From Pseudomonadota bacterium (GTDB lineage: Bacteria; Pseudomonadota; Gammaproteobacteria; Steroidobacterales; Steroidobacteraceae), in contig JAJYFF010000001.1 of NCBI GenBank assembly GCA_021785405.1, positions 1 through 64,000 on the forward strand: 64,000 bases of DNA. The letters run 5' to 3'. Under the pieces are notes generated by a model. That model ran no database searches and was not told the DNA's origin. It worked only from the letters and a program-made list of their open reading frames with translations. This document shows positions 58,334 to 64,000 of the stretch, one piece after another. Both the position numbers and the translations under genes were made by a program. The first letter of the stretch is position 1, and each line of letters starts with the position of its first letter.

Positions 58334-58878
58334 GTGCGGCAGCGGTCGATCGGCTGTTCTTCGCGGTGTGGCCGAGCGAGGCGGAGCGCGCCGCGATGGC
58401 GGCGGTCGCCGCGCGGCTCGAACTCGGGCCAGGCATCCGGCGCGTCGCGGCCGAGGACTACCACGTGACCGTCGCATTCGTCGGCGAGGTGCCGGTCGCG
58501 CGCATCGAGGCGCTGATCGGGATCGGTGCGGCGAGCGCCCGGGGACCTTGTGCGCTGGCGTTCGACGCCTACGAGTATTGGCCGAAGCCTGAAGTCGTGG
58601 TCGCCGCGGCGCGGCAGATCCCGGCGAACCTCGATCGCCTGTGGCGCGCACTGCACGAGCGGCTCGGCGCGATCGGGTGTGGCCTCGATCCGAAGCGACT
58701 GCGGCCGCACGTGACGCTCGCCCGCGGGGTGGCGGACGACCCAGCGCTGCCGTCGCCGCCGGCGTGCGCTTGGAACGTGACGGACCTGTGCCTGATGCGC
58801 TCCGCGCGCGGCCGTACGACGCCCGCTTATACAGTAGTCGCCCGGTGGCCACTACTGGATGAACCGGCGTCGGGCTGA
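58330..58878 (+). CDS. thpR: RNA 2',3'-cyclic phosphodiesterase (2'-5' RNA ligase family)
   Basis: A 182-residue 2H phosphoesterase with the two HxTx motifs DYHVTVAFVG and RPHVTLARGV at the expected distance, and the opening DRLFFAVWPSEAERAAM. It opens 2',3'-cyclic phosphates on RNA. It overlaps pncC by four bases. It lies between pncC and recA. Confidence 0.95.
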   Translation: MSAAAVDRLFFAVWPSEAERAAMAAVAARLELGPGIRRVAAEDYHVTVAFVGEVPVARIEALIGIGAASARGPCALAFDAYEYWPKPEVVVAAARQIPANLDRLWRALHERLGAIGCGLDPKRLRPHVTLARGVADDPALPSPPACAWNVTDLCLMRSARGRTTPAYTVVARWPLLDEPASG

Positions 58879-58942
58879 GAAAACGGCGCGAATCGGCGAC
58901 TAATCGCCCGAGCGGGCGACGACGGATGTGAAATAATACGCA

Positions 58943-58957
58943 CTCGAATTTTTCGAG
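58943..58957. promoter_or_regulatory. Palindrome in the recA promoter-leader region
   Basis: A 15-base perfect inverted repeat, CTCGAATTTTTCGAG, lies 10 bases before the recA ATG and just after an AT-rich AATAAT element that could be the -10. The placement fits an operator at the start site. It does not match the E. coli LexA box, so the binder is unknown. No obvious -35 was seen. Confidence 0.45.
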
Positions 58958-58967
58958 GTGTTTCCCC

Positions 58968-59999
<1,032 letters not shown>

Positions 60000-60002
60000 G
60001 GC

Positions 60003-60488
60003 CTGGGCCGCGAACCGGTCGACCCGCAGGATGGGCGCGCGGCGCGCAAAGCCGCGCTCGACGCGCTCGCACGACGCGACCATCCCTCGGGGGCGCTGCG
60101 CCGACGGCTCGTCGACCGGGGATTCGATCCCGCGCTCGCCGAGCGCGTGGTCGCCGCCCTCGTCGCCGAGAAGCTGGTCGATGACGACCGGTACGTCGAG
60201 AACCTGATCGCCTACCGGGCCGGCCGCGGCCAGGGCCCGGTGCGGGTCCGCGCGGATCTACGGCAGGCCGGCGTCGACGCGGAACTCGTCGACGAGGGGA
60301 TCGACCGCTACGGCGGCTGGCTCGCCGCCCTGGAAGCGGCCCGTCGCAAGAAATTCGGCGCCTCTCGGCCGCAGGCATACGCCGAGCGGATGCGGCAGGC
60401 GCGGTTCTTGAGTTACCGCGGTTTCACGAGCGCCCAGATCCATTCCGTTCTAGGATCGAGCGTGGACATCGAAGACTGGCCGACATGA
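60003..60488 (+). CDS. recX: RecA regulator RecX, probable CTG start
   Basis: A 161-residue three-helix-repeat protein: [60 protein letters not shown], and the C-terminal [22 protein letters not shown]. It modulates RecA filaments. The listed ORF starts at an internal GTG (60147) and would lose the first repeat. The frame is open back to the recA stop, which is in the same frame. The CTG at 60003, 8 bases after AAGGAGG, restores a family-like length. Stop overlaps the alaS start (ATGA). Confidence 0.88.
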   Translation: MGREPVDPQDGRAARKAALDALARRDHPSGALRRRLVDRGFDPALAERVVAALVAEKLVDDDRYVENLIAYRAGRGQGPVRVRADLRQAGVDAELVDEGIDRYGGWLAALEAARRKKFGASRPQAYAERMRQARFLSYRGFTSAQIHSVLGSSVDIEDWPT

Positions 60489-63118
60489 AACGAGAATCGC
60501 AGAAACTTCGCTACATGACGAGCGCGGAGATCCGCGCGAGCTTCCTGGAGTTCTTCCGCAAGAACGGGCACACGATCGTGCCGTCGAGTCCGCTCGTTCC
60601 CGGGAACGACCCGACCTTGCTGTTCACCAATGCCGGCATGGTCCAATTCAAGGACGTGTTCCTCGGCAAGGACCGTCGCGACTACACCCGCGCGGCGAGC
60701 GCGCAGCGCTGTGTCCGCGCCGGCGGCAAGCATAACGACCTCGAGAACGTCGGCTATACCGCGCGGCATCACACGTTCTTCGAGATGCTCGGCAATTTCA
60801 GCTTCGGCGACTACTTCAAGCGCGAGGCGATCCACTTTGCGTGGAATTTCGTGACCGGGACCCTCGGAATCCCGAAGGAGCGGCTCTGGGTCACGGTGTT
60901 CCGCGAAGACGACGAAGCCGAGCGCGTCTGGGTCGACGAGATCGGCGTGGATCCGACCCGCTGCGCACGGCTCGGCGAGCAATCGAATTTCTGGCAGATG
61001 GGCGACACCGGTCCCTGCGGCCCGTGCACCGAGATCTTCTACGATCACGGCCCGGACATACCGGGCGGCCCGCCGGGTTCGCCCGACGAGGACGGTGATC
61101 GCTACGTCGAGATCTGGAATCTCGTGTTCATGCAGTACGAGCGCTCGAGCGACGGCGTGCTCACGCCGCTGCCGAAGCCCTCGGTCGATACGGGCATGGG
61201 TCTCGAGCGCGTCGCCGCGGTGATGCAAGGCGTCCATAGCAACTACCAGATCGACCTGTTCGAGTCGCTGATCCGGGCGGCCGGCGCAGTGTGCGGCGTG
61301 ACCGATCTCGCCTCGCCGAGCCTGCGGGTGATCGCGGACCACATACGCGCGAGCACGTTCCTGATCGTCGACGGCGTCGTGCCGTCGAACGAGGGCCGAG
61401 GCTATGTCCTGCGCCGCATCGTGCGGCGTGCGATCCGCCACGGCTACAAGCTCGGCGTGACGCGGCCGTTCTTCCATCGCCTGGTCGGTGCGGTGGTCCG
61501 CGAAATGGGCGCGCAGTACCCGGAGCTCGTCGCCGGCGAGGCGCTCGCGACGAGCACCCTGGAGCACGAGGAAGCGCGGTTCGCCGAGACGCTCGCGACC
61601 GGGATGGCGCTGCTCGACGAAGTGACCGCGCATCTTGCCGGCAAGGTGATTCCCGGCGAGACCGTGTTCAAGCTCTACGACACCTTCGGGTTTCCGGTCG
61701 ACCTGACCGCGGACGTGGCCCGCGAACGCGGCCTCACGATCGACGAGGCGGGCTTCGAGGTGGCGATGGACGCGCAGCGGGATCGCGCGCGCGCGGCGAG
61801 CAAGTTCACCGCCGACCTGAGCGACTCGGTGAAGATCGACGAGAAGACGACGTTCAGCGGCTACGAGCAGCTCGCGGACTCCGGCCGCGTGACGGCACTG
61901 ATCGCGGACGGGGTGCTCGTCGACGCGCTCGCAGCCGGACAGCCGGGCCGAGTGATCCTCGATCACACGCCATTCTACGCCGAGAGCGGCGGGCAGATCG
62001 GCGACGCGGGCGTGCTCCGCGGCGGCGCGGGTGCCCGCTTCGAGGTGAGCGACACGCAGAAGCTCGGTGCGGCGTTCGCGCATGCCGGCGTGCTCACGCA
62101 CGGCGAGATCCGCGTCGGCGACCGTCTGCAGGCGCAGGTCGACGAGGATCGCCGCCGCGCGATCGCGCGCAATCACTCCGCGACCCATCTGCTGCACGCC
62201 GCGCTGCGCGAAGTGCTCGGCGCGCACGTCCAGCAGAAAGGCTCGCTCGTCGCCGCGGACCGGTTACGGTTCGATTTCTCCCATTCCCGGGCGATGACCG
62301 CGGAGGAGATCGGCCGCGTCGAGCGGCGCGTCAACGCCGTGATTCGCGCGAACGCCACCGCCGAGACTCGCGTGATGAGTTTCGATGCCGCGGTCGCCGC
62401 CGGCGCGATGGCGCTGTTCGGCGAGAAGTACGCGCAGGACGTGCGCGTGCTGAAGATCGGCGAATTCTCGATGGAGCTGTGTGGCGGTACCCACGTGGCG
62501 CGCGCCGGCGACATCGGGCTGTTCAAGATCGTCGCGGAAACCGGTGTCGCGGCGGGCGTGCGTCGCATCGAAGCGCTGACCGGCGAAGCGGCCTACGACT
62601 GGATCGCCGCCAGCGAACGGTTGTTGGCCGAGCTCGGCACGCTGGTGCGCGGTGGGCGCAGCGATGTCGAACAAAAAGTGCGCGACCTGCTCGAGCGATC
62701 GCGCAAGCTCGAGAAGGAAGTGACGCAACTCAAAGCGCGGCTGGCGAGTGGTGGGAGCAGCGATCTCGCAACTGCAGCAAAAGAAGTCAACGGCGTGAAG
62801 GTTTTGGCGATGCGCGTCGAGGAGACCGATCCGCAGAGTCTGCGCAGCGCGGTCGACCGCCTGAAGAGCAGCCTCGGCGACTCCGTCGTCGTGCTCGGCG
62901 CGGCGCATGAGGGAAAGGTGTCATTTGTCGTCGGGGTTTCCCCTAATGTGAGCACGCGCATCAAGGCGGGGGAGATCGCCAGCATGGTCGCCGGCGAGGT
63001 CGGTGGACGTGGCGGCGGCCGCGCCGATTTCGCGCAAGCCGGCGGAAATCAGCCACAAAATCTCTCGCAAGCGCTCGATCGCGTGGAACCCTGGGTCCGC
63101 AGTCGCCTCGCGGAATGA
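60485..63118 (+). CDS. alaS: Alanyl-tRNA synthetase
   Basis: An 877-residue class II synthetase: catalytic core ([48 protein letters not shown]), editing-domain zinc site ([11 protein letters not shown] with [11 protein letters not shown]), and the C-terminal DHH-like C-Ala domain ending [15 protein letters not shown]. It charges tRNA-Ala and edits Ser and Gly. ATG 60485 overlaps the recX stop. An internal ATG at 60515 better matches the E. coli N-terminus and could also be used. Confidence 0.97.
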   Translation: MKRESQKLRYMTSAEIRASFLEFFRKNGHTIVPSSPLVPGNDPTLLFTNAGMVQFKDVFLGKDRRDYTRAASAQRCVRAGGKHNDLENVGYTARHHTFFEMLGNFSFGDYFKREAIHFAWNFVTGTLGIPKERLWVTVFREDDEAERVWVDEIGVDPTRCARLGEQSNFWQMGDTGPCGPCTEIFYDHGPDIPGGPPGSPDEDGDRYVEIWNLVFMQYERSSDGVLTPLPKPSVDTGMGLERVAAVMQGVHSNYQIDLFESLIRAAGAVCGVTDLASPSLRVIADHIRASTFLIVDGVVPSNEGRGYVLRRIVRRAIRHGYKLGVTRPFFHRLVGAVVREMGAQYPELVAGEALATSTLEHEEARFAETLATGMALLDEVTAHLAGKVIPGETVFKLYDTFGFPVDLTADVARERGLTIDEAGFEVAMDAQRDRARAASKFTADLSDSVKIDEKTTFSGYEQLADSGRVTALIADGVLVDALAAGQPGRVILDHTPFYAESGGQIGDAGVLRGGAGARFEVSDTQKLGAAFAHAGVLTHGEIRVGDRLQAQVDEDRRRAIARNHSATHLLHAALREVLGAHVQQKGSLVAADRLRFDFSHSRAMTAEEIGRVERRVNAVIRANATAETRVMSFDAAVAAGAMALFGEKYAQDVRVLKIGEFSMELCGGTHVARAGDIGLFKIVAETGVAAGVRRIEALTGEAAYDWIAASERLLAELGTLVRGGRSDVEQKVRDLLERSRKLEKEVTQLKARLASGGSSDLATAAKEVNGVKVLAMRVEETDPQSLRSAVDRLKSSLGDSVVVLGAAHEGKVSFVVGVSPNVSTRIKAGEIASMVAGEVGGRGGGRADFAQAGGNQPQNLSQALDRVEPWVRSRLAE

Positions 63119-63152
63119 CCCTGCGTCGCAGTGCGTCGACCCCGTGCGCGGC

Positions 63153-63185
63153 CCGTCGGCGCGCGGCGACGGTCTAGGGTTTTTT
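63153..63185 (+). terminator. Possible terminator after alaS
   Basis: A 6-bp stem, CCGTCG / CGACGG, with an 8-base loop is followed 8 bases later by six T residues. The T-run is further from the stem than usual, so this is weak. The rest of the 63119-63377 gap shows no gene; a TTGACT at 63306 lacks a matching -10. Confidence 0.4.
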
Positions 63186-63377
63186 GTCACACGCGTGATA
63201 AGTTACCGACTGCGGAAGACCGGCTCCGGTAGGCTTGCCGCAGGACGGTGACGCGGGGCAACTCTCACCGATCACGATGCACTCTCGGATCGAACGAATC
63301 AGGATTTGACTTGCCTATTGATATGACGGTGACCGTGATCGCGGAATGACCGCGCCCGGGGGCGCCAGGAGTCGATG

Positions 63378-63623
63378 ATGTTGATTTTGACGAGACGGAT
63401 CGGCGAGACCTTGATGATTGGTGAAGAAGTGACCGTCACGGTGCTCGGCGTCAAAGGAAATCAGGTGCGTATCGGCGTGAACGCGCCCAAGGACGTCGCG
63501 GTGCACCGCGAAGAGATCTTCGAGCGCATCAAGCGCGAGGAGCAAGGCGGGGCGTCGAGTCATCCGGACGGTCACGGAGACGACCAGTCGGCCCGACCGG
63601 CGCTCAAACTCGGCGGTCGTTGA
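63378..63623 (+). CDS. csrA: Carbon storage regulator, RNA-binding protein CsrA
   Basis: An 81-residue post-transcriptional regulator ([51 protein letters not shown]) that binds GGA motifs in mRNA leaders. I chose the second ATG (63378), which is 6 bases from AGGAG and matches the family N-terminus; the first ATG is too close. The C-terminal tail is about 20 residues longer than in E. coli. The alaS-csrA-tRNA-Ser order is conserved in gammaproteobacteria. Confidence 0.97.
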   Translation: MLILTRRIGETLMIGEEVTVTVLGVKGNQVRIGVNAPKDVAVHREEIFERIKREEQGGASSHPDGHGDDQSARPALKLGGR

Positions 63624-63663
63624 TCGACCGGCCGCGCCAGCCTCTCTCGACACGGCAGGGTTT

Positions 63664-63692
63664 TTGATTTGGCCCGCGCGGGCGGGTATCAT
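63664..63692 (+). promoter_or_regulatory. Sigma-70 promoter of tRNA-Ser
   Basis: TTGATT and TATCAT are separated by exactly 17 bases and followed by a GC-rich discriminator (CGCGCGCTC) typical of stringently controlled stable RNA promoters. The expected start is about 30 bases before the tRNA. Confidence 0.7.
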
Positions 63693-63728
63693 CGCGCGCT
63701 CCGCCGAGGGTATCGTTCAGCGCCCGCC

Positions 63729-63819
63729 GGAGAGATGGCCGAGTGGTCGAAGGCGCACCCCTGCTAAGGGTGTATGGGTCAAAAGCCCATCGAGGGTTCG
63801 AATCCCTCTCTCTCCGCCA
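63729..63819 (+). tRNA. serV: tRNA-Ser (anticodon GCU), CCA encoded
   Basis: A 91-base class II tRNA: acceptor GGAGAGA / TCTCTCC, discriminator G and encoded CCA. The anticodon arm is CACCC-CTGCTAA-GGGTG with anticodon GCT, followed by a long variable arm (TATGGGTC ... GCCCAT) and T arm GAGGG-TTCGAAT-CCCTC. It reads AGC and AGU serine codons. It lies downstream of csrA as in relatives. Confidence 0.97.
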
Positions 63820-63863
63820 AATTCGTCGCGCAATATCCACCAGCCGCTCGGCATTCGCGCGGG

Positions 63864-64000
63864 TCAGGGGTCTCGGGGGACGCGGCGGCCCGCCGCGTCG
63901 ATCAGCGGTTCGCCATCTTCCTTGTAGAACGGACCCTTCTGGGGCAGCGGCAGGATGTCCAGCACCGCCTCCGACGGCCGGCAAAGCTTCGTGCCCCACG
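63864..64000 (-). CDS. C-terminal end of an unidentified protein (truncated by window edge)
   Basis: A minus-strand frame enters from the right edge and stops at 63864, giving about 44 residues ending LDILPLPQKGPFYKEDGEPLIDAAGRRVPRDP. The residue mix looks like real coding sequence and the stop fits before the tRNA. The family cannot be recognised from this piece. The overlapping listed ORF 63604-63999 is in another frame and runs through the tRNA, so it is rejected. Confidence 0.5.
   Translation of the reverse strand, partial: WGTKLCRPSEAVLDILPLPQKGPFYKEDGEPLIDAAGRRVPRDP

Noticed and set aside
58879-58967. Classical LexA (SOS) box upstream of recA
   Set aside because: No CTG-N10-CAG sequence was found; only the unrelated CTCGAA palindrome is present.
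63301-63335. csrA promoter at TTGACT (63306)
   Set aside because: No -10 hexamer stands at 16-18 bases, so I did not call a promoter.
63604-63999. 131-residue minus-strand ORF through the tRNA-Ser gene
   Set aside because: It runs antisense over a perfect tRNA. The real minus-strand coding remnant near the edge is in another frame and stops at 63864.

Overview
GC-rich chromosomal window from a gammaproteobacterium, probably near Nevskiales, Steroidobacterales or Xanthomonadales. That placement rests on gene content and gene order, not on a marker search. Typical gammaproteobacterial blocks are mutT-yacG-zapD-coaE-pilD-pilC-pilB-pilA, bamD<>rluD-pgeF-clpB, pncC-thpR-recA-recX-alaS-csrA-tRNA-Ser, and sucCD.

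Layout. 0-7.3 kb: type IV pilus genes pilDCB and pilA, plus zapD, yacG, coaE and a MutT end, all on the minus strand. pilA has a clear sigma-54 promoter with an IHF-like site and a distal palindrome. 7.3-18.9 kb: an envelope glycan cluster. Seven minus-strand genes, most overlapping by 1-4 bases, encode a methyltransferase, two GtrA proteins, a GT4 glycosyltransferase, two paralogous polytopic membrane proteins and a FAD oxidoreductase. A plus-strand membrane protein and a GT2 enzyme follow. 18.9-21.8 kb: pilR and pilS, the expected regulators of the pilA promoter. 21.9-31.7 kb: sucCD (sucD has a long basic tail), nadE, bamD, rluD, pgeF, clpB (sigma-32-like promoter) and an FmdB-type zinc ribbon protein. 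31.7-36.1 kb: an ECF sigma/anti-sigma pair with a secreted Gly-rich protein, an S8 protease and a DUF4382 lipoprotein. Three copies of one promoter motif with identical spacing link this set into a small regulon. 36.3-41.9 kb: aspS, nudB, a hydrolase and mutS.

41.9-57.2 kb is a roughly 15.3 kb accessory island between mutS and the pncC-recA block. It is bounded by two 84-bp direct repeats (82 of 84 identical). Each repeat contains the first 14 codons of mutS and 42 bp upstream of it. The island carries a TonB-dependent receptor, a secreted DUF1579-like protein, a CocE/S15 hydrolase, a POT transporter, a Rieske oxygenase, a covalent-FAD DMGDH/GcvT-type oxidoreductase, a non-pyrrolysine MttB-family methyltransferase, an AraC regulator and a TPR-sulfotransferase. 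I read it as a transferable uptake and demethylation module for a quaternary or N-methylated amine. I see no integrase or transposase in it.

57.3-64 kb: a DUF1648-like membrane protein, pncC, thpR, recA, recX (apparently starting at CTG after a perfect Shine-Dalgarno), alaS, csrA, tRNA-Ser(GCU) and a truncated minus-strand gene.

No CRISPR array, rRNA, insertion sequence or replication origin was seen. Many long entries of the ORF track (for example antisense to clpB, aspS and mutS) are GC-rich shadow frames and are left out.
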